A stretch of 64,000 nucleotides of DNA from Aotearoamyces nothofagi (taxonomy: Eukaryota > Ascomycota > Leotiomycetes > Leotiales > Tympanidaceae). Below are positions 35,253 through 44,838 of this stretch, in pieces (position 1 is the first letter of the stretch; each line of letters begins with the position of its first letter). The stretch is taken from assembly GCA_015345905.1 (NCBI GenBank), contig JADDTR010000003.1:558001-622000 (forward strand), read 5' to 3'. A program made the position numbers and the translations under genes. Under the pieces are notes generated by a model, which was given only the letters and a program-made list of their open reading frames with translations, ran no database searches and had not been told where the DNA came from.

Positions 35253-36059
35253 ATGCTGCTCCCTTCGGCCCTGTCCTGCGACTCGTCGAGCCACAATGCA
35301 CCGCACGCGCGCCTCCAGGCCGCTCTCTTCACCTCGCCGCCGACGTCGCCACCGCCCAACACGCAGTCCGGCCTGTTCGCAACCTGCCGCGCGCTGCAGT
35401 CGATGCTCAGCGCGCCCAGCCAGCTGCCGTCGCCGCCCGTCGCCCACGCGCCCTTCCCCAGCTCGCTCAAGCTGCGCCTGCGGTCGCGCAGGCTGCCCGC
35501 CGCCGACGGCGAGAACGGCGCTGGGCCGGCGCACATCCCGCGCAAGAAGATCACGAAGCGCAACGTCCCGCCGCGGGGCGCAAACAAGAGGAGGAGAGAC
35601 ATTGACGACGCTGCCGGTCCGGAGGTCGTCGAGGAGCGCCGTGCAGATGTAGATGTCGATGTAGATGTCGATGTAGATGTCGACGCCGCGGGTCCCAGCA
35701 CGCCGAAACGGCCTCGTCTCGCACCCTCGGCGCTGCCTCTCGGCCTCGGCCGCACCGACTTTGACGGGCTACAGAGCGAGTCGCGAGGGCCGCGAGGCGA
35801 CGCCAGCGACAGCCAGGCGGTGCCGGAGCCCGCGGGCGACCCGAGCGGCGACGCGGACTGGACGAGCGAGGAGGACCGCATGCTGGTGGAGCTGGTGCTG
35901 GAGAAGCTCAAGCTGACGCGGAGCGACTGGCAGGACTGCGCGCGCAGCCTGGGCAAGGACAGGGGCAGCGTGGGGAGGCGGTGGAAGAGCCTGATGGGCG
36001 GCGGAGACGTCGGGCTGAAGAGGCAGAGGCGCGCGAGGATCCACGCCACGTGGAGATAG
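35253..36059 (+). CDS. Myb/SANT-like DNA-binding domain protein
   Basis: Probable nuclear DNA-binding protein of 268 aa, intronless. The only recognisable domain is C-terminal (about residues 200-250): DWTSEEDRMLVELVLEKLKL then SDWQDCARSLGKDRGSVGRR and WKSLM, which has the spaced tryptophans and helix pattern of a SANT/Myb fold. The rest is Pro, Ala, Ser and Arg-rich and disordered, with basic stretches (ANKRRRD, PKRPR) that could be nuclear-import signals. A (DV)6 run comes from a GATGTA/GATGTC microsatellite at about 35647-35683. The start sits in a good context (GCCGCCATG). The gene lies alone inside a GC-rich repeat island, and its codons end almost always in G or C. Target genes and pathway are unknown. 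Confidence 0.8.
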   Translation: MLLPSALSCDSSSHNAPHARLQAALFTSPPTSPPPNTQSGLFATCRALQSMLSAPSQLPSPPVAHAPFPSSLKLRLRSRRLPAADGENGAGPAHIPRKKITKRNVPPRGANKRRRDIDDAAGPEVVEERRADVDVDVDVDVDVDAAGPSTPKRPRLAPSALPLGLGRTDFDGLQSESRGPRGDASDSQAVPEPAGDPSGDADWTSEEDRMLVELVLEKLKLTRSDWQDCARSLGKDRGSVGRRWKSLMGGGDVGLKRQRRARIHATWR

Positions 36060-36140
36060 GTGTATATATATATATATTTTTCTTTGGTCTGCACTCTTGG
36101 GATTTCAGGGCGTCATACGGCTCGGGGTAGGGACGGGTTC

Positions 36141-36206
36141 GGGGCTGGGCTGGGCTGGGCTGGATGGGTTGGACCTGGATGGGCTGGACTGGGCTGGGCT
36201 GGGGGG
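36141..36206 (+). repeat. GGGCT repeat with G-quadruplex potential
   Basis: Four G-runs separated by two-base loops (GGGGCTGGGCTGGGCTGGG, 36141-36159), then a second G-run cluster at 36181-36206. It lies 80-150 bases after the Myb stop codon, so it is probably in that gene's 3' UTR. Confidence 0.85.
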
Positions 36207-37079
36207 CATACTTCCGTCTTCTTCTCGACTGACGATGATTCTGTCCGGGACCTCTGTTGGAACGGGGGGGGTTAGCTTTTCTCTCTCTGGATATTCCTAA
36301 ATGAACGGATACCCCCCCTTCCTTTTTTTCTTTCACTCCCGTGTCCCTGTGCTTGTGCTTGTGTGCTTGTGCGTGTGCTAGACTGCTACTGCTAATCTCT
36401 CCATGCGTGCGTGCCGTGCCGAACCGGACTTCTATTCTCGTTCTCTGTCGCTTGGTGGGGTGGGGAGGGGAGGATTGGGGGGGGGGGCGGTGTTGGGGGG
36501 TGTTGGGTATATATATATTGATATAATGTATATAACTACACAGATCGATATATATCTCCCCCACCTCTTCCTCTCCTCTCTCTCCTCCACCTCTCCCCCC
36601 TCTCCCTCTTCCTCTCCCCTCTCCCCCCTCCTTCCTCCCTCCTCCCTCCTCTTTCCTCTTCTTCCTTCCCATCCACCGACTCCGCTTCTGTCCTTCTAGA
36701 TATCTATTTCTATTTCATATATATCTCTCTCTCATCTCCCCCCCCCCCCCCCTATCGTTCCAATCCAACCCAGCCAGACCAGCGACAGCGACAAAGCAAA
36801 GCAAAGCAAGCGACGACGAACTGTCGACAGACCGAACCGTCGAACTGTCGACAGACAGACCGAAGCGAGGCAGCAGACGACGACGACGACAGCAAAGCAG
36901 CAAGAAGCGACGATGGTCACAGCAGAGGATGTCCTGTCATGTCCTGTCATGTCTTCTCTTCTCTTGTCCTGTCCTGTCTGGCCGGGGCGGAGCGGATCGG
37001 ATCGGATCGCGCGGCTCTGTGGGCTGTGCGTGCGTGTGTGTGTGTGGGAGGGAGTATCGGTATCGGCATGCTCTTTCTG

Positions 37080-37080
<1 letters not shown>

Positions 37081-37110
<30 letters not shown>
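37081..37110. repeat. (ACG)10 trinucleotide microsatellite
   Basis: Ten perfect ACG units. No supportable reading frame uses them. Confidence 0.95.
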
Positions 37111-37112
<2 letters not shown>

Positions 37113-37660
37113 TCGGATGGATATCGATGTGTTTTCAATTCTTGCTGCGTACCTGCTCTGCTCCGTCAGGTCTTCCCTCTTGCTCTTGCAGCTCGAGAGG
37201 AAAATATCCCGACAGATCATCTAGCTTCCATCAAATCATCCAGCTCTCATTAAATCATCTAGCTCCTATCACACTATCCTCACCTTCTCAATTTGAATAA
37301 AGGGTCAAATAACATCATGTAATTCGTTGAATTTGCAAGTTTTTTTCACTTAGTCTAAAAGACAAACACACAACACAACCTACGTAGATAAAGTAGGTCC
37401 CCCGCCGCGTCAAGTAAAATCAAGTCTTGCAGAAAATGGAAAATGGAAAATGATGCCAGTGTTGGGCAATACGTAGTGGACAGTTGGAGGACAGGCAAAT
37501 GAAGTCTTAATGCATTACAGTCTAAGAGGCAAGCAATGTGCGAATAGACTCCAAAAAGCTCTTCGATGCCCGTACCCCCGATCTGTTAAACGTGTTTAAA
37601 GCATCCCACCCCCACCTTTTGTACCCGAAGTACCGAACATCAAACGCCAAATCCTTCCAT

Positions 37661-38671
37661 TTACTCGTCAGCCTTGGCTTCCGCAGGCGCAGCGGCCTCT
37701 GACTCCTTGGTCTCGGCCTGTGCAGCACTTGGCTCAGCAGCAGGTTCCGCCTCAGATGAGGTCCAGAGGGTCTAAAGCGAGATGATTAGTATTTATCCAA
37801 CAACTCTTCCAATTCTATAAAAATCTTACCAAGTTGTCTCTCAGGAGCTGCATGATCAAGGTGGAATCCTTGTAGCTCTCCTCGCTGAGGGTGTCCAGTT
37901 CTAGTTATATGTTAGATATTGCATGCTTTTGTCTTGTGAATAATCCTTACCAGCGATAGCATCATCAAATGCCTGCTTGGCCAAATGGCATGCCTGATCA
38001 GGCGAGTTCAAAATCTCATAGTAGAAAACAGAGAAGTTGAGCGCAAGACCAAGGCGGATTGGATGTGTTGGTGCAAGGTCGGTTTGGGCAACCTCGGTTG
38101 CGTTCTTGTAAGCCTCGAGAGACTTGTCCGCGGATTCCTTGCGCTTGTCGCCAATTGCGAACTCGGCAAGGTAACGGTGGTAATCACCCTTCCTTTAGAC
38201 AAGGATTGTCAGTTGTGTCCTGCCCCAGCTTCAGATATCAACTCACATCTTGTGGTAGAAAACCTTGGACTCTCCGCTCTGGGAAGATGGGATCAAGTGT
38301 TTATCAAGAACTTCAAGGATATCTTCGCAGATCTTGGCAAGCTCTGCCTCGATCTTTTGACGGTATTCCTTGATCAAAGTGACCTGGCTTGTGTTTCCCT
38401 TTGACTCTTCCTTTTGCTCAATTGAAGTGACAATTCTCCACGATGCACGGCGAGCACCGATGACATTCTTGTAAGCGACTGAGAGGAGATTTCGCTCTTC
38501 GACAGAGAGCTCTTGATCTGCGGAAGCGACAGTCTTCATGTTTTCGACCATTTCTAAGATGGTAAAACGGTTAGAAAAGATGCATCATGACGGATCTCAG
38601 AGACACTCACCTTCGTAGCGCTCAGCCTGCTCAGCAAGCTTGGCAAGATAAACTGAATCTTCGTAGCCCAT
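37661..38671 (-). CDS. bmh1: 14-3-3 protein
   Basis: Dimeric phosphoserine/phosphothreonine-binding adaptor with many clients in signalling, cell cycle and metabolism. Five exons fit: 38611-38671, 38247-38553, 37951-38192, 37830-37900 and 37661-37771, giving 263 aa. Family marks are in order: [55 protein letters not shown], and the groove-forming [20 protein letters not shown] and [15 protein letters not shown]. The acidic, Ala/Glu-rich tail ends in KADE. No Bmh2-like poly-Gln tail is seen. The open frames in this region are short because of introns, but every junction is clean. Confidence 0.97.
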
Positions 38672-40112
38672 CTTTGCGGTTTGTAGATCTATTGAATTTC
38701 AATGTTAGTTTCAAGAATCACGGTGTTTTTAAATGGTTTCCGAGATGGAAAAGGATGCCCAGAAGCTTCCTGGGCTTGCACTCAGCCGCGGTCGGCAGAT
38801 TGGGGAAGACGCGTCTGGGCGCGGGAAGCCACAGAGTAGCATTGCGCAGTACATCTATGTGGGATTACCGCCACCTCATGGAGGATGACAGAGTCTGCTG
38901 TGCCCATCCACCTCGAGGCTCTGATGCTGAAACTTGTACCGCTGCCCCTCCAAAGCCCACGGTGGGTTATGACAGATCTCGGCTGACCAATACTGTCCGT
39001 TTCGAGATATCAAAGCAATCACGTCGCAGACGGTCGGAATGGACCTAGACCTGCGAAAGCGTCCTCGTGGCAATTGGCGTGGAAGGTCGGGGTTGGATGT
39101 AGACACGCACGCAATGGAGGAAGGGCAGGATGACGAAATGGAAGCGGGAACTGCTCACCGGTCTTGTAGAGAGATTAAGGCGAGTTTGAAGGTTTCGATT
39201 GACAGCTTGTGGTGATGTGTAGCAGCGTGTGCAGCGTATCTAGAGTGGCAGGGAGGTCGTTTGTTGATAGTTCAGGACGTGAGGTTGGTCGAAGTGGGAT
39301 TGCTAGAAGTGATTCGAATGAGGCGGCCCTAGCTTTTAGCGCGAGAAGGGAGAAGTCGCAGGAGAAGGCCAGCAAAGGGTAAGGACGATCTTATCCAAAA
39401 CAACCAGATTACACCAGTCAACTCTTCTTGATATTTAATTTCGAACCTTCCGAAAAGCTCATATGATGTTCGCCATTTCACTATTAATGTAAGGGAATTA
39501 TGGTGCTGGACCTGCTCTGTTTGTAGGACCGTTCTCGAGGCTTGCTCGTGAGGCGGTGCCTTTAAAATGCCAAGGTGAGCACATGATCTATCTCGACCAT
39601 TACCGGTACCAAGGAAAGATGCATATCTAACACCTCGGATTGACGCACAGCTTAGTATGGAACCAACTGTCGCCGTCATAGAACAAAATCCCTCTCGCTG
39701 TGACAATCGCTTTCTAAGATCTATTCCATCCTACGATCCCGACACGAATCACGACCTTATATTCGGGCTTTCTACCAGTCTAACACCCCCACTACTAGAT
39801 TTGATAGTCTACCTACCTACATATATCCCTCCTTTTCCAAACTCTAGTCTTCGGTCATGTGATTGAATTTATGCATTGTTTGCTGTCAACAACTTGATTG
39901 GAGGCCCGTCACCTGACTCGGATATTCTTTGGCCTCAGGTATGAAATTCGCCCGGCTGGATGGACATTGAGCTCGGCATCTCTGCATCAGCATCCAGGTT
40001 TACCGTCAATCACTCCACTCAAGTTCAATCACCACCCACCATCAAGCTAAGACCTTCCGGTACGAAGCTCTTAAGAACCACTTCCCCTCTTTCCCATCGT
40101 CACACCACAATT
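38672..40112. other. Divergent promoter region, 14-3-3 and IF1
   Basis: About 1.44 kb. Frames of 66-153 codons occur, but none shows a domain. It probably holds the 14-3-3 leader (possibly with a leader intron) and the IF1 promoter. Confidence 0.55.
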
Positions 40113-40550
40113 ATGTTGTATCAATCCGCCCTCAAGGTTGCCCGACCAGCAAGCCGCTTGACTTTCCAGTCTCGCGCAACATTCACCACAAGCTCCCGGA
40201 TCATGGCTGCCGGCGATACTGGAGCTCCCAGAGCTGTGGGGACTCACAAGTAAGTACAGTATCACGCAAAAAGTTATTTGGTGGAATGAGTGGCTGATTG
40301 ACTCTATCTGTGACAGAGATGCCTTCCAACAGCGCGAGAAGGCATCCGAAGACTACGCAATCCGCATGCGTGAGAAGGAAAAGCTCTTGGAGCTGAAGAA
40401 GAAGCTCGCAGATCAACATGAACACCTAAAGAAGCTTGAGGCATCAATGTGAGCGGGCTCCCTTCACACTTTACTCCCGAGGATTAGCTGCTGACTGTTG
40501 CGGCTTGTAGTGACGAACTTACGAAGGAACAAGGCGGAGAGCAGAAGTAA
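40113..40550 (+). CDS. INH1: Mitochondrial F1F0-ATPase inhibitor (IF1 family)
   Basis: Small mitochondrial protein that blocks ATP hydrolysis by F1 when the proton gradient collapses. Three exons fit: 40113-40249, 40317-40448 and 40511-40550, giving 102 aa. The N-terminus (MLYQSALKVARPASRLTFQS) is basic and amphipathic, as in a mitochondrial presequence. The inhibitory helix is seen in DAFQQREKASEDYAIRMRE, and the rest (KEKLLELKKKLADQHEHLKK) should form the dimerising coiled coil. An in-frame Met lies 51 codons upstream, but the presequence-like start at 40113 is preferred. The gene is too small and split for simple frame-based calling. Confidence 0.93.
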
Positions 40551-40909
40551 GTGTAGCTTTGTGGCACAACTTGAAGGGTTTATCTTCGAGCAATGCTGAA
40601 GGTCACTGCGAACACAGCTGAACCTGCGATGCGATTACGAGCCGATGGAATCGATTAGGATGGAGTGTATACATAGTCATATTGAGGTTGTCTGATGCCA
40701 TCCAGAGATTGCTGCATTGCTTACTGTTTGAGCGTGATTATCTGTTTTGCCATAGTGTGCTATCGTACATCTTTATGGCTCAAATACAAGATCTGAACTT
40801 TGATCATCAACCTCCAATGTCCGGTTCTTCCGGAAAATTTCGCAGAAACTGATCCGTACAGCTAACGAATAAACGCCGACATGAATGATATCCTTATCAA
40901 ATGCTTGCC
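40551..40909. other. Convergent gap between IF1 and Nsp1
   Basis: About 360 bp of 3' UTR sequence for the two facing genes; nothing else seen. Confidence 0.6.
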
Positions 40910-43119
40910 TCACCTCCTGCCCAAGTACGACTTAAAAAGTTCATCCGTAGGATTGTTCTCCCCAGAACCATTTGCCGCAATACTCTGCCCAGCCTTCTGA
41001 GCGGCGGCCACCTTGGCTTGCAGGGCAGTAGCATTCTGGTCAATCCACTGTAACTGAGCGAGATGTCCATTTAAGACTCTGACGATTTGTGACAGCTTTC
41101 GAGTGTCAGTAAAAGTACTCAATATGGGGCTAAGTGTCAAGAACTTACCGGATCATCTGGTTTGCTGGTCTTGCTTAGAGTAGCCGATGCAGCGTTTATC
41201 TCTTGTATCATATTCGTAAGATCCTTACCCATCTCGTCCAATCTATCCATCAACTTCTCTGCCAGCTTATAGGTGCGCTCACGCTCCTGATCTGGTCCTT
41301 GTAATGCTTCGCCTGGTCCAACCTGCCGAGCAAACATTTCATCCACCTCACTTTCGTAACGGTCTAACCATGCCGACAATTCATCTTGCTGGCTCTCGAC
41401 GGATGTGAGTTGTCTCTCTACTTCCGCACTTGCTCGTTCAGCTTCATATGTGCTGGTATAAAGTTTCTGGATTTTGTCTCCATTTTCAACCAGCAGACGA
41501 TCCCATGATGCAACTTTAGTAGCCTGATCCTGGAAGTCTTTCTGGTACTTCGAGAGATCAGAAGCCCACCTTGTTATAATCTCATCCATGGTCTTGTTCT
41601 TGAGACGTGAAATTTGCGGAGCAGGACCTGCCGTCGAGGCACCCAGAGGAGCAGTTGTAGATGCCCCTAAACCACTAGTAGCAGCTGTAGCAGCTGTTCC
41701 AGAAGTCCCAGTCGCTGTAGATGATGGTGCAGTCCCACTGGTGGTCTCAGCAGCCTTGGGAGCGAAAAGGCTTGGAGCAGCAGTACTAGTGGTTTCTGTG
41801 GGCTTTGAAGCGAATAAGCTAGGCGCTGCGGTTGTAGTTGATGCTGCTGCAGACGCTGGATCGGTTGTAATGCTGGGCTTTCCAAGCCCAGTGAAAAGGC
41901 CACCAGATGGTGGTGGGGCGGTTGTTGATGAGGTAGTTGTCGGTGTTGAAGTAGCTCCTACAGCTCCAAACAGACCTAGCTTTGGTGTCGAATCAGCAGG
42001 AGCCGTTGTAGTAGATGCGCCAAGGGCGCTGAATAAACCGGGTTTTGTAGTAGCTATTGCTGGGGTTGTGGCAGAGGCTTGAGTTGATGCTGGCACCTGA
42101 GATGTTGTGGAGTTGAGGGGTGCGAAGCTGAATGTCGGCTTGGTTGCAGGTGCCGCAGAACTGGACGTAGTGGTTGTAGTAGAGTCAGCTGGCTTGGGAG
42201 TTTTCAAGCCGCTAAAAAGACCCGAGCTGGCTTGGGTATTCCCTTGAGCACTACCCCCTCCAAAGAGATTCGATGACCCTGTGCTTTTTCCACCAAATAG
42301 CCCGCCAGGTTGTTGGAGAGGTGCAGGCATTGCCGCTGAATCTAAAGGCTTCTGGTTCCCAAAGAGGCCACCCGACGGTGGCTGCGCTGGTGCGCCAAAC
42401 ATGCTTGATGCTGGAGGCTTGGCTCCTGTATTGTTATCCGCAGGAGGTGGCCCGGCGGGGGTCGTGGAGGTGCCAAAACTGAAGGTAGGTTTTGTAGCTG
42501 CTGGAGTAGTCGATCCAGGTGGAGCTAAAGTAGATGCAGGCGCAGCATTTCCAAACATACCAGGTCCTGCAGGTTTACTTCCACCTCCAAACATGCCACC
42601 TGTCTCCGCTGGTGCACTCACTGTCTTATCCGCGGCAGTGCCTTGACTTGTGTTTTGTCCAAAGCTGAAGCCTGTAGATCCACTCCCACCCCCAAATGCT
42701 GAAGGAGCTGCTGCTGCTATATTTCCTCCAAATATACTGCTAGACTGTCCTGTCGATGCGGCACTGTTGTTGGCTGAAGCTCCAAAAAGGCTGCTTCCGC
42801 CGCCTATGTTGCTGGCACTAGATCCGAACAATGTTGTCGGGGTTCCTGAAGCTGGGTTGGAGCCTGCAACAGTGCCAAAAACGGATGGTTTCGGAGCATC
42901 AGCCGTGGCAGTCAAACCGCCAAAAGGATTCGCAGTTGATGCTGGTTGGGATGGTGTGCTAGATCCACCGAATAGACTGCCCGGCTGAGCGTTTGTTGTG
43001 GAAGATGGAGCCTGGCCGAATAAACTTGGAGTAGCTGTGTTCGAAGTGGCTGAGCCTGCTGCCTGGCCAAAGGGCATCGTGCCTCCGGCGCCTCCAAAGC
43101 TGAAGGTTGGTTTCGACAT
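40910..43119 (-). CDS. NSP1: Nucleoporin Nsp1 (Nup62 family)
   Basis: Central-channel nucleoporin that forms part of the permeability barrier. Two exons (41149-43119 and 40910-41095) with a 53-bp intron give 718 aa. The N-terminal 490 residues are FG-repeat sequence rich in Ser, Thr, Ala and Gly with many GLFG, FGG and SLFG motifs. The C-terminal 200 residues are the Nsp1_C coiled coil (MDEIITRWASDLSKYQKDFQ, EVDEMFARQVGPGEALQGPD) that binds Nup57/Nup49 and Nup82 partners. The second exon supplies the last helix (LSQIVRVLNGHLAQLQWIDQ). Antisense frames across the FG part are shadows of its biased codons. Confidence 0.96.
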
Positions 43120-43521
43120 CGTGCTTGCTGTGATGTTAGGACTGAAGCAATGCGCAGCGCGAGACGCAGCTTCTCATATCCAGGTTAAACAAACAAAAGG
43201 GTATTCCTCGAGGGCGAAGTGGAACGAACGTCAATAAAAAGTCGTAATACACTGTATGAAGCTCCTTTGGTATGTTCTTGGGAGAGAGCGCGTTGATAGG
43301 TAGAATAGATGCAGCTTCCTTACCTTTTTGGCTGCGTCGCGAAATTCACATACACGCGCATTGAATTTTAGCGAAAACTCCATCATTGGCTACAAGCTTC
43401 CAGCTACAATCTAAGTTCAACGTCCAACATAACAATTGCAAAGAGCCATGCACTCAATCCAAAGCACTATGACCTTTTATTTTTATCAACCACCCAAGGA
43501 GTTCCAACGCTCATAATCACT
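43120..43521. other. Promoter region of the Nsp1 gene
   Basis: About 400 bp between two minus-strand genes, holding the Nsp1 promoter and the 3' UTR of the Lsb-like gene. No other feature seen. Confidence 0.6.
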
Positions 43522-43988
43522 TTAGAATTTTTTCAACGCATCGTTTACCATATCACCACCAAACGTAGCTCCTGCACCGAACATTGCAGCATTGCCAAAT
43601 TTGGCAGCCAAGTTCTTAGCCCACTCATGATGCTGCACATACTTAGCCTTGGCACAGGATTTTCAAACTCAAGAAAATACCTTCGGGTTAGCGGGATGGG
43701 CTGGATTTGCTGGGTCTTGAGCCTGCTGAGCAAGCTGTGAAGGGTTGAACTGTGGCTTGTCCTGGCTGTATCTCGGATCAACGTATTGGCTGGGTGTTCC
43801 ACCTTGTCCCTGCCAGTCCAAGTATCAATACCATGTCAAACTTCATGCCGCGCTGTAGGATAACTTGCCGGTAGCTGTGCAAGAATTGACTCAAACTGTG
43901 GGGTCGACAAGACTCCAGAGTCTCGTAGAAACTCCAGTTCTGTTCTGATGCTGCTCAAGGAGCGGTTGATCTGTGCTGGATCTGGCAT
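43522..43988 (-). CDS. Small Lsb1/Lsb2-like N-terminal domain protein lacking SH3
   Basis: Small conserved-looking protein of unknown role, 119 aa. Three exons fit: 43869-43988, 43681-43809 and 43522-43632. The N-terminus (INRSLSSIRTELEFLRDSGV then LSTPQFESILAQLP) resembles the first 40 residues of yeast Lsb1 and Lsb2/Pin3, Las17-binding actin regulators. The SH3 domain that follows in those proteins is absent. Instead there is a Gln/Pro/Ala-rich middle (YSQDKPQFNPSQLAQQAQDP) and a Gly/Ala-rich C-terminus (AAMFGAGATFGGDMVNDALK). The first intron has a GC donor (GCAAGT, 43863-43868); no GT site keeps the frame. The second intron is 48 bp. The link to actin control rests on a short N-terminal likeness and is tentative. 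Confidence 0.75.
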
Positions 43989-44838
43989 TGTATATCGTAG
44001 AAGTGCGTTGATTATTGACTACAAAAAAAGTATCCAAAGTGTGGCCTTCTTGGCGGTTTCTTCTGCAATGTCAAATATATAGATCTAATGCCTTCGAGAG
44101 TTGGCAGCACGTCGAGTCAAGTGGTGACGTCAACTCGGCGATGCGTTGGAGCAAGCTGCTGGTACCCCGCATAGAGAAGCACTCACCACGTGCTGAACGC
44201 TTTCCTTCCGTATCTCGTATTCTTAGCCAATGTAGACGGGAATCACTAATAACCTATAAAACCCTTCGAGCTGTCTTCTATTAAAAAACCCCACAACAGC
44301 CTCTCGATCTCCCTCCGCCTTTCTTGAACAAAGATCCCACCCGATACACCTCGCACCAACATTCAGTAGGAACGCATCTCGGCCACTACACTCCAAGAGA
44401 GGGCACAGACCCGTCAGTCTCACGGCTAGAGAGCATGCGATCTCTTCGTTCTCTGTCATCACGGATTATCATCGCTGGTACTTATCAGTAGGGTCGGTTC
44501 CAATCAAAGCTCAAGATAACCGTAGAGCAAAAATTAAACGCTGCTCGGCCGAACAAATCACGTATAGGAATATGATTATCAGATCAAATTTCATGAAATG
44601 TACTTCATTGCTCTTGCTCTACCATCATGCTCATGAATCATAAATCAAAAAAGACACATTAGCAGGAAGCCATTCTTGATCAATCCTTCGCTCACCCCCA
44701 TTTCTTATAACAAACAATGCACGCAAAGCCAACTCTTAACAAAACGCCATGCAAAACTTGTACCCCCCCCTTATGTTACCAAGGTCAACGCCAAAATATG
44801 CTCTCAACTCCCCTAGCCAAAGACGACCGTTCATTGAC
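43989..44838. other. Intergenic region
   Basis: About 850 bp between the Lsb-like gene (start side) and the 3' end of Cdc14. No gene supported. Confidence 0.55.

Larger units (their letters stand above)
36060..37660. other. GC-rich repeat region downstream of the Myb gene
   Basis: No gene supported. It contains GGGCT repeats (36141-36206), a G-rich run (36455-36508), a pyrimidine tract (36590-36670 uninterrupted), C15 (36738-36752), TGTCC/TGTCATG words (36930-36980) and (ACG)10 at 37081-37110. The composition returns to normal after about 37300, where the 3' region of the 14-3-3 gene begins. Confidence 0.7.

Noticed and set aside
35129-36094. 321-codon minus-strand frame opposite the Myb gene
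   Set aside because: Ser/Arg-rich shadow of the GC-rich Myb coding strand; no domain.
41588-42988. Several plus-strand frames over the Nsp1 FG region
   Set aside because: Valine/alanine/proline-rich antisense shadows of FG-repeat codons.
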